A stretch of DNA of 24,409 nt, from positions 1-24,409 of IMG/VR virus record IMGVR_UViG_3300022701_000340; one strand, given 5' to 3'. Shown piece by piece: positions 14,736 through 23,293 of the stretch. This DNA is from a virus. Position 1 is the stretch's first letter, and every line of letters starts with the position of its first letter. The translations under genes and the position numbers were made by a program. The notes beneath the pieces are model-generated. The model did not search any database and was not told the origin of the DNA. It saw nothing but the letters and a program-made list of their open reading frames with translations.

Positions 14736-17474
14736 TTATGCACCTAATTCATCAAATGAAGCACCAGATGGTGTCAATGTGAATGTAAGTCCTATGAATT
14801 CAACAGCACGTGTTGGTTTCAAGTAAATTTCACCATAAAGTTCGTTTCTGTCTTTTGATTCAGGAGTATTATTTGAATCGTCCATAACAATTCTGAAATC
14901 TTGTAATCCTCTTTCTCTACGAATAGTGTCAAGAATTGGATTTGCTTTTTGTAAGAACTGATCAATTGTTGCTTGATCATTTTGTTCAAATAATAATCTT
15001 GTTGCAATGTTAGAAATAAGAACTTCAACTTGAAGTAACAATCTACGAACATTAATTCTGTCAAGAGCACTTTCTTTTTCTTGTAATGTCTTTTGTCCAA
15101 AGATTGCAGTACCAGCATCAGCAAAGTCTGCCATTGGGTTAATTCGACCATTATAAAGAATATCACGCCCTTCAAGTGACATTTTATATTTAGATTTTAT
15201 CGCATCCGTTACACCACGTTGTAAACCAGCAGGAGCAAACCAAGGGAATTTAGCATTATCTGTAAATGCAATTGCTTTAACTACCTCACCAGTTGGTGGT
15301 AAGTATACGTTTACATTATTTTGATTATCTCTCATTTGAATCCAAGGATAATATGTACATGCATATGAAGAATCTATATCTGCTGTATCAAGCAAATCTA
15401 CAATATCTTCTGCAACTACAACATCAAGTCTTTGATCACCAACAGCAATATCAAGATCGATATCAGGAGCATCCATTATATAAAGTGTATCTCCACGTTC
15501 TTGTTCGATCATATCAAGTGTGTTGTTTACAAGAATGTTTTCATCAGACCAGTTGATACCCGGAGTGGCAAACAAGTTAATTGTTATTTCTTCTGGATTT
15601 GCAAATGTATCGACTGCAACTTCCCATGCTTGGAAATCATTTGTTGGGTCTACACCATCAGCAACACCGTCAAAAATTCCACCTTTTCTATATGAGTCAC
15701 CATAACTTCTTTCGTCACGATGCTCGTCCCAACCATCAAAACCACCATAAGGTACTAATGTAAATTTAGTTGAACGACTATCACCATAAGTATCACCATC
15801 TTGAATATCAGCAGATGTTTGGAATTTACCAGCACCCACTTCAAATTCACCTATTAGATATGTACCATCATAATATGTTCCAGTTGCACCACTATCCATA
15901 TGGAAACCTTTAGATTTTGTTCCCCATTCGTTTAAATCAATACCTTTGTAATTAAACATGTTTTGATTGATTCCTGTACCTTGAAGACCAGTACCATCAT
16001 AACCATTTTCTGAAATACCCAAGTAAACTCTATTTACTCTATCAGTTGAACTATAACCAGTTTTGTAGAATATAGCTGGTGCAATACCTGCATTTGCAGA
16101 AGTAGTTGCACTTGTTGCCCAATCTCTAAAGAAATATCCTTCAAAACCAGCAGGGAATGCATCATTAGGTGCATTTTCATCCATTTCCAACATAATATAT
16201 TCACTTTGTAAAGTATATTCACCATCAGAAGTACCAATTCTTTGAGCAACATAATTTGTTTCTCCTTTTTGCATAGTACAACGTGTAAATGATTCAAGAA
16301 CAGTTACGTTGTTATCTGTATCGTTAAAGTCACGAATTAAAATATCAAATTCACCAGAAACTGGATCAATATTTTGAATAGAAATTTTTATTTCTTGATT
16401 TGCAGAATCTCCATCAGAAATAGAGATAAATTTAAATAACAATTCAACTTCCGAACCTCTAAGTTCTGAAACAACCCAAGGAGTTTCAGGAGTTTGGAAT
16501 TGCTCTCTATAATCAGTAAATACTGAACTATCTGCATCTATTATTGTTGTGTTGATACCATAACCTGTACCATCAGCATCTAATTTTTTAATTAAATCAG
16601 GGAATACTGCTTCAACCCATAACTTAGTATTTTTACCTTTTGGTGCATTACCAAGTACGTTTGTTATAAAATCTCTTGAATTTGGATCAAGTGAGATTGA
16701 ATAATCTTCACTGGTTGAATCTACTGAATTAGTTGCTTGAAGCGTAATTGAACCAAACATATCACCAATACCTGTATTGGTTTCGTTTACAGTAACTGCT
16801 AAACCATCTGCATCAAAGTTTGTCACAGGTGCAGCATCATCAACATCTTCAACAGTACCTCTTGGACGAATTACTGCAAGAACCATATCTTCATATTCTG
16901 TAAATGAAGCACCTGTTACGGTGTAAGTTTCTTGGTAAACATCACCACTACCTGCACTATAAGTAGTTGCTGTAAAAGCAATTAATTCGCCAGAAAAGTC
17001 TGAACCTGATTTAGTAAATCCTGTAAAATTAGTACCAGTGTCGCCAGTTGCACTAATTCCAACGCCTAAATATGTCCCACCAGTATAAGATGAAGTACCT
17101 GTTACTGTTGCTGTAATTGCGGTTGTTGATAAGTCAACACCAGCACTAAGAGTTAATGCCCATGCTGTGCCAGCGTCATATCCTGATAATCCGAGAGGTC
17201 TGGTAAACCAAAGTTGATTTGATTCACTAAGATATGCGTTTGCTACATAAGGTGCTTGATATCTAAGATCACCGTTTCCAAGTTTTTCTATGCTTTGCGC
17301 ACCAAAACGAGTTTCAAATTGTCCTGAGTCTTGAATAAATACTGGTTCGAAAGCTGGTCCTTTTAATGTCTCACCTACTAATCCAAGAGTAGTTATCCCT
17401 ACATTTCTTGTTACAAAAGTTAAATCACGTTCTCTGAACTTAACTCCGGGTGATATAAAAACAAATTCTGCCAT
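14736..17474 (-). CDS. Contractile tail sheath protein, gp18-like, with a large insert
   Basis: The 912-residue protein begins MAEFVFISPGVKFRERDLTF, the conserved sheath N-terminus, followed by VGETLKGPAFEPVFI. The C-terminal ~220 residues are the conserved sheath core: GVTDAIKSKYKMSLEGRDI, LYNGRINPMADF, RINVRRLLLQVEVLISNIA, and AVEFIGLTFTLTPSGASF. T4 gp18 has 659 residues; the excess is in a Thr/Ser/Gly/Asp-rich strand-like region at about 110-650, which should project from the tail surface. The gene has its own late-type element 63 bases upstream and its own terminator, so it looks like a single-gene unit for high expression. The sheath call is secure; the role of the insert is unknown. Confidence 0.95.
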   Translation of the reverse strand: MAEFVFISPGVKFRERDLTFVTRNVGITTLGLVGETLKGPAFEPVFIQDSGQFETRFGAQSIEKLGNGDLRYQAPYVANAYLSESNQLWFTRPLGLSGYDAGTAWALTLSAGVDLSTTAITATVTGTSSYTGGTYLGVGISATGDTGTNFTGFTKSGSDFSGELIAFTATTYSAGSGDVYQETYTVTGASFTEYEDMVLAVIRPRGTVEDVDDAAPVTNFDADGLAVTVNETNTGIGDMFGSITLQATNSVDSTSEDYSISLDPNSRDFITNVLGNAPKGKNTKLWVEAVFPDLIKKLDADGTGYGINTTIIDADSSVFTDYREQFQTPETPWVVSELRGSEVELLFKFISISDGDSANQEIKISIQNIDPVSGEFDILIRDFNDTDNNVTVLESFTRCTMQKGETNYVAQRIGTSDGEYTLQSEYIMLEMDENAPNDAFPAGFEGYFFRDWATSATTSANAGIAPAIFYKTGYSSTDRVNRVYLGISENGYDGTGLQGTGINQNMFNYKGIDLNEWGTKSKGFHMDSGATGTYYDGTYLIGEFEVGAGKFQTSADIQDGDTYGDSRSTKFTLVPYGGFDGWDEHRDERSYGDSYRKGGIFDGVADGVDPTNDFQAWEVAVDTFANPEEITINLFATPGINWSDENILVNNTLDMIEQERGDTLYIMDAPDIDLDIAVGDQRLDVVVAEDIVDLLDTADIDSSYACTYYPWIQMRDNQNNVNVYLPPTGEVVKAIAFTDNAKFPWFAPAGLQRGVTDAIKSKYKMSLEGRDILYNGRINPMADFADAGTAIFGQKTLQEKESALDRINVRRLLLQVEVLISNIATRLLFEQNDQATIDQFLQKANPILDTIRRERGLQDFRIVMDDSNNTPESKDRNELYGEIYLKPTRAVEFIGLTFTLTPSGASFDELGA

Positions 17475-17537
17475 GTTTTTTCTTTATTTATTTTTTATAA
17501 TTATTTTCGTTCTAATACAAAATTGATTAGGTTTTTT

Positions 17538-17546
17538 TATAAATAC
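17538..17546 (-). promoter_or_regulatory. Putative late promoter element for the tail sheath gene
   Basis: The minus strand reads AAAGTATTTATAAAAAAA, matching GTATTTATAWWAAA. The core ends 63 bases before the ATG at 17474, the longest spacing of the seven, which leaves a long A/T-rich 5' leader. Confidence 0.6.
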
Positions 17547-17582
17547 TTTTTAAAAGTGTAAAATCAATATTTTCAATGAATA

Positions 17583-17591
17583 GTATTTATA
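17583..17591 (+). promoter_or_regulatory. Putative late promoter element for the 743-residue virion protein
   Basis: The plus strand reads AATAGTATTTATAAAAAA, matching GTATTTATAWWAAA. The core ends 24 bases before the ATG at 17616. It lies back to back with the sheath element; the two cores are 36 bases apart and point in opposite directions. Confidence 0.65.
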
Positions 17592-17615
17592 AAAAACTAT
17601 ATAAAAAGATTTTTT

Positions 17616-19847
17616 ATGAATAAATCACAGAGAATACGAGTTGATCTTACAGATGATACGTCAAAGTATATCAAAACACGTTTAGAACAAAATACTAAAA
17701 CGTTGGAAATATTATCTTTGAAAATAGATCAAAAAGATACTTATCAATTTTTTAATGCAGATTATGGCGTATTGGTTGGAAGAGTTCTTGCAAATGAAGG
17801 TGTTGGTATTCCAAATGCTAAAGTTTCAATATTTATTCCAATCAGTGATGACGATAAAGAAAATTCAGATATTTTTGCTCTTTATCCATATGAAAAACCA
17901 TATGATAAGAATGCTGATGGTAAAAGATATAATTTATTACCACGTGTAGCACAAGAAGAACCAGATACTGGTGCTTTTAAACCAAAACAACCCTTTGGTT
18001 CTTTTCCAACAAAAGAAGAAACCATAACAAATGAAACTTTTTTAGAAGTTTATGAAAAATATTATAAATATAGCACTGTAACCAATAATGCTGGTGATTA
18101 TATGCTTTTTGGTGTACCAGTAGGTGTTCAAACAGTTCATATGTCTGTTGATATTACAGATATTGGAGAATTCTCTATGAGTCCAATTGATATGGTTACA
18201 CAACTTGGTTATTCAGAAAATTTATTTACCAGCACTGGTGAAATAAAACCACAAACTGATTTAGATGATTTACCACATATTGAAACACAAGAAATTACTG
18301 TTGATGTTGTACCTTATTGGGGTGATACTGAAAACTTTGATATTGGAATAACCCGACAAGATTTTAGAATACGTGCTCAATTAATTTCAAATTTTGTAAT
18401 ATTTGGTTCATATTTTACTCAGGGTAGATTATCGGTTAATGGTGATCCAGATACAACGGTTAATGGAAATGAAGGTGCAGATGGTAGTTTTTATAAATTA
18501 AGTGACGAATTTTGGAATAATATTGATTTTAGAACAAATCGTGTGGGAGATATGACTATTAAAGTATATAGTTATCTTCCATCTATTAATATGGATATTG
18601 TTGATGAAGATATTTCATCAAGTGGAACAACAATAAACCCACAAACTGATATTTTTTTAGTTGATGAAAACTCATATTTTACATATGTTGACTCTGAAAA
18701 TGGTCAATTTATTGTTAGTGTGGCTTGTAATAGAAATAGAGTGGTAACAGATGAATTTGGTAATAAAACACCTATTCCTGATGATAGAAGTGAGGGTGTG
18801 TTTACAAAATTTTATGGTTTTGCTGTGGTTGAGTTTGAAGATTTAGAAATTGAAAAAACATATGGGAGGGATTGGAGAAAACCAAACTCACCAAATAATG
18901 GTCGTTTAAGGTTTAAAATACCACAAGATAATTTTAGTTTGCGTGATGAAGAAAATAATGCAACATATCAAAACGCTGGTAGTGTTCCTTGGGCAAAAAC
19001 TGTCGCTGAACAAATAAAAGAATCTAATATTTGGAGAAAAAATTATTATTCTTTTGAGGGTGGTAAATTTTATAGTGTAGCACAATTTTTTCCAACAAAA
19101 AATAGTACAAATATAGCATTTACACCAGATACTGCTGGTAGAGTAAATACTTTAGACCCTTCAACATATAATTTAATATATAATATTGGTATGTTTAAAG
19201 TTGGTGGTACTGTAGAAACTACGCAGGAAGATTTAGACAATTTTAACGTAATTTCTGGTGGAACTTCTGGTGCTACACCAGATACCACGTTTTTATATGA
19301 TTTTCCACATAATGCAATTGATACTAATTATAATGATGATAAACTATTTGGTGCACAGTGGTTAAATTTCTCAATGTATTTTCCTCAAATAAACTGGACA
19401 TATGATTACACAACTAACGGAAATCGTGATCAAAACACTGCCGATATATGGTGGAAAGATTATCAACGAGGATTGAATGGTAAAAATGGTGAATGGTTTT
19501 CCGTTGGTGGTAGTAAACTTCAAAATTTAGTTGCAGGTGAAGTAAATACGTCATTTATGGCTTCGGCACATGGTCTTAGAACTGATTTTGTGGAAGTACC
19601 AAAAGACGATGTTGTTTTGTTTTCAGAAATAGAAAGAAAGGGTTTAAGAAAGAATGATGAAAATCTAAGTGGTGTTACTCTTTCTGGAAATTATAAATAT
19701 TTAGCACCAACGGGTAGTACTGCTGCATTTAACTATCAAGAAGTCGCTTATGATGAAAATTATATTAGTAGTGCAAATCCATATTTCTTTAAAGGAATGT
19801 ATAATGCAAACTCAATAAATTTATTATTTGAATTTAATTTTATATAA
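17616..19847 (+). CDS. Large virion-type protein with a carboxypeptidase-regulatory/CnaB-like domain
   Basis: The 743-residue protein has a short N-terminal helix-rich region and then a beta domain of the carboxypeptidase-regulatory (transthyretin/CnaB-like) type. Its first strands are LVGRVLANEGVGIPNAKVSI near residue 52-72 and its last are TVTNNAGDYMLFGVPVGVQTV near 152-172, with a Tyr/Asp/Lys-rich insert of about 70 residues between. The rest is Asn/Asp/Thr-rich, strand-like and without a catalytic motif. Such domains occur as stalk or adhesion modules and are frequent in Bacteroidota and their phages. The late-type element, size and position next to the sheath gene point to a tail or baseplate component, perhaps a host-contact protein. 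It is coupled by TAATG to the next gene. Confidence 0.7.
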   Translation: MNKSQRIRVDLTDDTSKYIKTRLEQNTKTLEILSLKIDQKDTYQFFNADYGVLVGRVLANEGVGIPNAKVSIFIPISDDDKENSDIFALYPYEKPYDKNADGKRYNLLPRVAQEEPDTGAFKPKQPFGSFPTKEETITNETFLEVYEKYYKYSTVTNNAGDYMLFGVPVGVQTVHMSVDITDIGEFSMSPIDMVTQLGYSENLFTSTGEIKPQTDLDDLPHIETQEITVDVVPYWGDTENFDIGITRQDFRIRAQLISNFVIFGSYFTQGRLSVNGDPDTTVNGNEGADGSFYKLSDEFWNNIDFRTNRVGDMTIKVYSYLPSINMDIVDEDISSSGTTINPQTDIFLVDENSYFTYVDSENGQFIVSVACNRNRVVTDEFGNKTPIPDDRSEGVFTKFYGFAVVEFEDLEIEKTYGRDWRKPNSPNNGRLRFKIPQDNFSLRDEENNATYQNAGSVPWAKTVAEQIKESNIWRKNYYSFEGGKFYSVAQFFPTKNSTNIAFTPDTAGRVNTLDPSTYNLIYNIGMFKVGGTVETTQEDLDNFNVISGGTSGATPDTTFLYDFPHNAIDTNYNDDKLFGAQWLNFSMYFPQINWTYDYTTNGNRDQNTADIWWKDYQRGLNGKNGEWFSVGGSKLQNLVAGEVNTSFMASAHGLRTDFVEVPKDDVVLFSEIERKGLRKNDENLSGVTLSGNYKYLAPTGSTAAFNYQEVAYDENYISSANPYFFKGMYNANSINLLFEFNFI

Positions 19848-21007
19848 TGGCTGACGAACAAATTCAATTATCACAATTTAAAAATGTAGATGGAACAAAT
19901 GTTGATGTCTATTCTAAATTTTCTTTAGATTTAAATGAAGAAGAAATTATAGAATATGATGTTAGAAATATTGTTGATGTTACTGAATTATATGAAACAG
20001 AAAGACAATTTGTTAACACCTATAGAGTTTATGGAGAAATTGAATATTTGTCACCATTAAATAAAATGATTACTGGTTATACACAAGTTGAAGATTTTTT
20101 CACCATATTTCCAATATCTGCTATAACTAAAACAATTTTAACCGATTTTAAATTTTATTTGGTTGCACCATCCACAGCATACACAGGTTTGATTACTGGT
20201 TCAACTGGTGGTACATATTTAAAAAACTATGAAGTGTTATCAGAACTTGATAATTTTGAAATATATAAAGCAGGATATTCAAAAAATGTTTATGGTGAAC
20301 AACAATATGGTTGGGATTTTAATCAAGATTTTAATATTCAAGATAGATATGATGGATTGAATTTTCCACTTACTAATTTATATTTATATGCTCAATATCA
20401 ACCACAATCAAATGGTGATGGTGATCCAGAATCTATGAGTGGTATAACATATGATTCAAGTGGTAATACTGGTCTGACTGCAATTACTGTTACAACATTA
20501 AGCGGTGGAAGTATTGTTGAGGGTGATGTAATTAATTGGGATAAATTACAATTTACCCAACAAAATATAACCGAACAAGAATATTATATATCAACACCAT
20601 ATTCAGCAGATACTGAAAGATTAATTTGGAAATATTCTCCATTAATACCAATTGAAATAAGAGTTTTTGAAGATGATCTTCAACAAGTAAATATTTCAGG
20701 AACATCTTATGAAGATATTACATCAGTACCTGATTATGCCACACAAATAGATGATGATGGTAATTATGTATGGAGAAATCTTCAAGATAAAGGGTTCTTT
20801 GATCCATTAACAGGTGATGGTGTATCATACCCATTTGTTAACCAGAAACATTATGTATTTAATAATATAATATTGGCTGTTAAACCTGATTTAAGTGATT
20901 CAAATACTGCAAGTGTATTTAATGAAATTGTATTTTCAGATGATACGTTTATTAGTAATCAACCTAATAGTAATTTAAATAACATAGGTAAACCATGCAA
21001 CTTATAA
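19847..21007 (+). CDS. Putative virion structural protein, 386 residues
   Basis: The protein is rich in Tyr, Asn, Thr, Gly and Asp and looks mainly beta. It has Thr/Gly-rich runs (TGLITGSTGGTYL, SGNTGLTAITVTTLSGGSI) near residues 110-225 and a conserved-looking C-terminal part with LIWKYSPLIPIEIRVFEDDL and DGNYVWRNLQDKGFFDPLTG. The start shares one base with the upstream stop and the end overlaps the downstream gene by 13 bases, so the three large genes form one late unit. The same stretches of low-complexity, Thr/Ser/Gly-rich sequence occur in the sheath insert. A tail fibre or baseplate role is likely but not proven. Confidence 0.7.
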   Translation: MADEQIQLSQFKNVDGTNVDVYSKFSLDLNEEEIIEYDVRNIVDVTELYETERQFVNTYRVYGEIEYLSPLNKMITGYTQVEDFFTIFPISAITKTILTDFKFYLVAPSTAYTGLITGSTGGTYLKNYEVLSELDNFEIYKAGYSKNVYGEQQYGWDFNQDFNIQDRYDGLNFPLTNLYLYAQYQPQSNGDGDPESMSGITYDSSGNTGLTAITVTTLSGGSIVEGDVINWDKLQFTQQNITEQEYYISTPYSADTERLIWKYSPLIPIEIRVFEDDLQQVNISGTSYEDITSVPDYATQIDDDGNYVWRNLQDKGFFDPLTGDGVSYPFVNQKHYVFNNIILAVKPDLSDSNTASVFNEIVFSDDTFISNQPNSNLNNIGKPCNL

Positions 21008-21783
21008 AAGAAAAAATATTATTTAAGTCACGACAAACACAAAACATTAAGTTTTTCTTAACTGCTGATAATTCTTTTGGTGGTTTACAAGAAAATATTA
21101 ACGATTTTGTTGAAGAAGAAACTGGTTTATCTATAAATAATTCAGAAGATGCTGAAACATATAGATATTCTCCAATTGGAAATATTTCTTTAAATGCAAG
21201 TTTTTATAGTGGTGGAACTTATGATGATACTTATGTTCAAGCTGGTTTTACTACAGGAGAAACATCAACAAGAAACGAAGTTGTTTTAAGAAGTTTTTTT
21301 CTTTTACAAGTTTATGATTCTACATCACCAGAAAATCAGACATTACTACATAGTGGATATTTTAATGGTTTTGATTTTCTTCCATTAAATACTGGAAACA
21401 CAACATATTCATATAATAATGATGAAGAATTTGCAGATTTATATTTACCAAATTTCTATATAGATACATTAACAGCAACAACTACAATGTATGGTAAATT
21501 AAGTTTTTATAATGCAAAAACAGGAAAATTAGATTTGTTTAGCATTTATAGTGCATCAACTTCAAATCCACCATTACCTGAAACAGATGGTGATTTATAT
21601 TTCGAAATAAGTTTATCGGCAGATACTTTTGCTTACGATGTTGACACAATATATGCATATGAAATTGCAAATGATGATTATGTGGATAAGATTAATAATA
21701 CGTTAACTTCATTTACAAATCAAAAACCAACATATCCTACTGGAAATACGTTTCTTAATACTGGTAGATATATTGAAAATTAA
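20995..21783 (+). CDS. Putative virion structural protein, 262 residues
   Basis: The product begins MQLIKEKILFKSRQTQNIKF and is rich in Ser, Thr, Tyr, Asn and Phe, with a beta-type pattern throughout and no catalytic motif. It overlaps the upstream gene by 13 bases. Its TAA at 21781-21783 overlaps the TAA of the convergent minus-strand gene, so no terminator lies between them. Composition and unit membership suggest a tail appendage or baseplate part; the family is not recognised. Confidence 0.7.
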   Translation: MQLIKEKILFKSRQTQNIKFFLTADNSFGGLQENINDFVEEETGLSINNSEDAETYRYSPIGNISLNASFYSGGTYDDTYVQAGFTTGETSTRNEVVLRSFFLLQVYDSTSPENQTLLHSGYFNGFDFLPLNTGNTTYSYNNDEEFADLYLPNFYIDTLTATTTMYGKLSFYNAKTGKLDLFSIYSASTSNPPLPETDGDLYFEISLSADTFAYDVDTIYAYEIANDDYVDKINNTLTSFTNQKPTYPTGNTFLNTGRYIEN

Positions 21784-22592
21784 GATTCTTTTACTTCACG
21801 ATCATCCCTACCTCTTCTTGGTGGAGAAGCAAGATCGTATGCAATACGTGGTCTTCTCGATGTTTTTACTATTTCAAATTCATCTTCATTTTGACGGAAA
21901 CCCAACACTTTTATGTTGTAAATACCAACATAAAATCGATCACCATCAATATTTTCAATTGAATTTGCTTCATCAGTTGATTCTAAATGAACTGGCATTG
22001 GAGCACCTTTAACCCATATATAATGTTGTCTTGAAGCAAAATTTTGAAAAAAAAGTTCATCATATTGATTAAAATCAATACGATATTTTGTAAATAGTCT
22101 TACTTCATAAAGTAAATCAACATTAACTGGTTCAGGTATTTTATAACGAAGTGTAATTACTTGACCTTCATCTAAAATAGGTACGTCTAAATAACGAAAA
22201 TTTCTTGGTTGTGGAATACGATATTTTGTGCCGAGACGAGTGCCGGGTGCTTTACCCGTTCTTCTCACAGTTATATATGGCGTTGGAACGTTTTTATCTT
22301 GATCAACAAATTTCCATGTTTTAGAGAATTCACCCCAACGTTCATTTTCTAAATAAAACGCTGGAACTGTTTCACCATCAAGAATTAATTCAAATTTACC
22401 GTTTTTAAAATCATCAAATATTTCTCTATCAATATCTTTAAAAGAAATTGTCTTTGGTAAATAATTAGTGTTTTGATCTGTTTTGATCATCAATTCTTCA
22501 ACACGATCCATACCATATTCAAGATAGTCAGTACCAACATTTACAGTATCAACTATCTCCATATCAAATTTTTTCTTTTTTGGTAACGCCAT
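21780..22592 (-). CDS. Putative tail completion / sheath stabiliser protein, gp15-like
   Basis: The 270-residue protein is close in length to T4 gp15 (272), which caps the tail and joins it to the head. The visible similarity is in the central part: a Pro followed by VNVDLLYEVRLFTKYRIDFN and then a helix YDELFFQNFASRQHYI, compared with the gp15 segment where a P-I precedes a YELSIFTRY strand and a helix ending in QPHFNT. The N-terminus starts MALPKKKKFDMEIVD and the C-terminus is basic and Arg-rich (PPRRGRDDREVKES). A late-type element lies 13 bases upstream. The similarity is from memory and limited to one segment, so the name is provisional. Confidence 0.5.
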   Translation of the reverse strand: MALPKKKKFDMEIVDTVNVGTDYLEYGMDRVEELMIKTDQNTNYLPKTISFKDIDREIFDDFKNGKFELILDGETVPAFYLENERWGEFSKTWKFVDQDKNVPTPYITVRRTGKAPGTRLGTKYRIPQPRNFRYLDVPILDEGQVITLRYKIPEPVNVDLLYEVRLFTKYRIDFNQYDELFFQNFASRQHYIWVKGAPMPVHLESTDEANSIENIDGDRFYVGIYNIKVLGFRQNEDEFEIVKTSRRPRIAYDLASPPRRGRDDREVKES

Positions 22593-22605
22593 TGTTTGCT
22601 TTTTA

Positions 22606-22614
22606 TATAAATAC
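22606..22614 (-). promoter_or_regulatory. Putative late promoter element for the gp15-like gene
   Basis: The minus strand reads ATAGTATTTATATAAAAA, matching GTATTTATAWWAAA. The core ends 13 bases before the ATG at 22592, the shortest spacing of the seven. The divergent gene at 22647 has no such element in its own direction. Confidence 0.65.
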
Positions 22615-22646
22615 TATTTATCTTTGTAATCGTTAAAATATAGCAA

Positions 22647-22988
22647 ATGATAGTAAAAAGAACAGTTCAAGAAGATGAAGGTGGTAAACTCGTTGAATGT
22701 ATCATTGATTCATCGAATATTTTAAAAACTAATTATTTTGCTCACAAGAACAGACTTTACATATTTTTTAACAGAGGTAAAGTTTATTCATATTCAAACA
22801 TAACAGAAGAAGTTTACAGAAATTTCGAAGAAGCAAATTCACAAGGTGAATTTTTACGTGGAGAAATTATGAAAAACCCACAAAAGTATCCCTACTTTAA
22901 AGAATTTTCTATGACCGATTCCGAAATTAATGATGCAAAAACCATAATAAAGGAATGGAAAAACAAACAACAATCACAGAACTTTTAA
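22647..22988 (+). CDS. KTSC-domain protein
   Basis: The 113-residue protein has the pattern of the small KTSC domain: DSSNILKTNYF, LYIFFNRGKVYSYSNI, and a helix EEVYRNFEEANSQGEFLRGE, at about residues 22-80. It ends in a Lys/Gln-rich tail. KTSC domains occur in phage and bacterial proteins, and their function is unknown or linked to nucleic acid related contexts. It is the first gene of a plus-strand set of small genes, and its end overlaps the next start by 34 bases. The start at 22647 gives MIVKRTVQEDEG. Confidence 0.7.
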   Translation: MIVKRTVQEDEGGKLVECIIDSSNILKTNYFAHKNRLYIFFNRGKVYSYSNITEEVYRNFEEANSQGEFLRGEIMKNPQKYPYFKEFSMTDSEINDAKTIIKEWKNKQQSQNF

Positions 22989-23293
22989 ATAAAATTATTT
23001 TTCTTTCAAAAGCATTAAAATTTTATGGTAATAAAAAGAATTATGATGTAAATATTCCATACAATGGTGAATTAGCTTCTCAAATAGAATTAGATGAAGG
23101 TAATCAAGCACGTTTCGCATTAGAACAAATTCAAGATATAGAAAAATATCAGGCAAATTTAATGGAAAATTATTATAAAAATATTGAAAAGATTAAAAGT
23201 CAAATGGATGAACCTGTTATTGACCCTAAAACTCAAGAAAAATTAGATAAAATAAGCAAAACAATAAATAAATATGGAAATAAAGACATTTAA
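22955..23293 (+). CDS. Hypothetical protein, 112 residues
   Basis: The protein starts MEKQTTITELLNKIIFLSK and is mainly helical, with a conserved-looking block KFYGNKKNYDVNIPYNGELA followed by ELDEGNQARFALEQIQDIE. It overlaps the KTSC gene by 34 bases in another frame and the MazG-like gene by 20 bases. The strong overlaps argue for translational coupling. Function not recognised. Confidence 0.7.
   Translation: MEKQTTITELLNKIIFLSKALKFYGNKKNYDVNIPYNGELASQIELDEGNQARFALEQIQDIEKYQANLMENYYKNIEKIKSQMDEPVIDPKTQEKLDKISKTINKYGNKDI

Noticed and set aside
15293-15763. Four overlapping plus-strand frames of 60-87 codons inside the sheath gene
   Set aside because: They are antisense shadows of the conserved sheath coding sequence, with odd composition rich in His, Gln and Leu.
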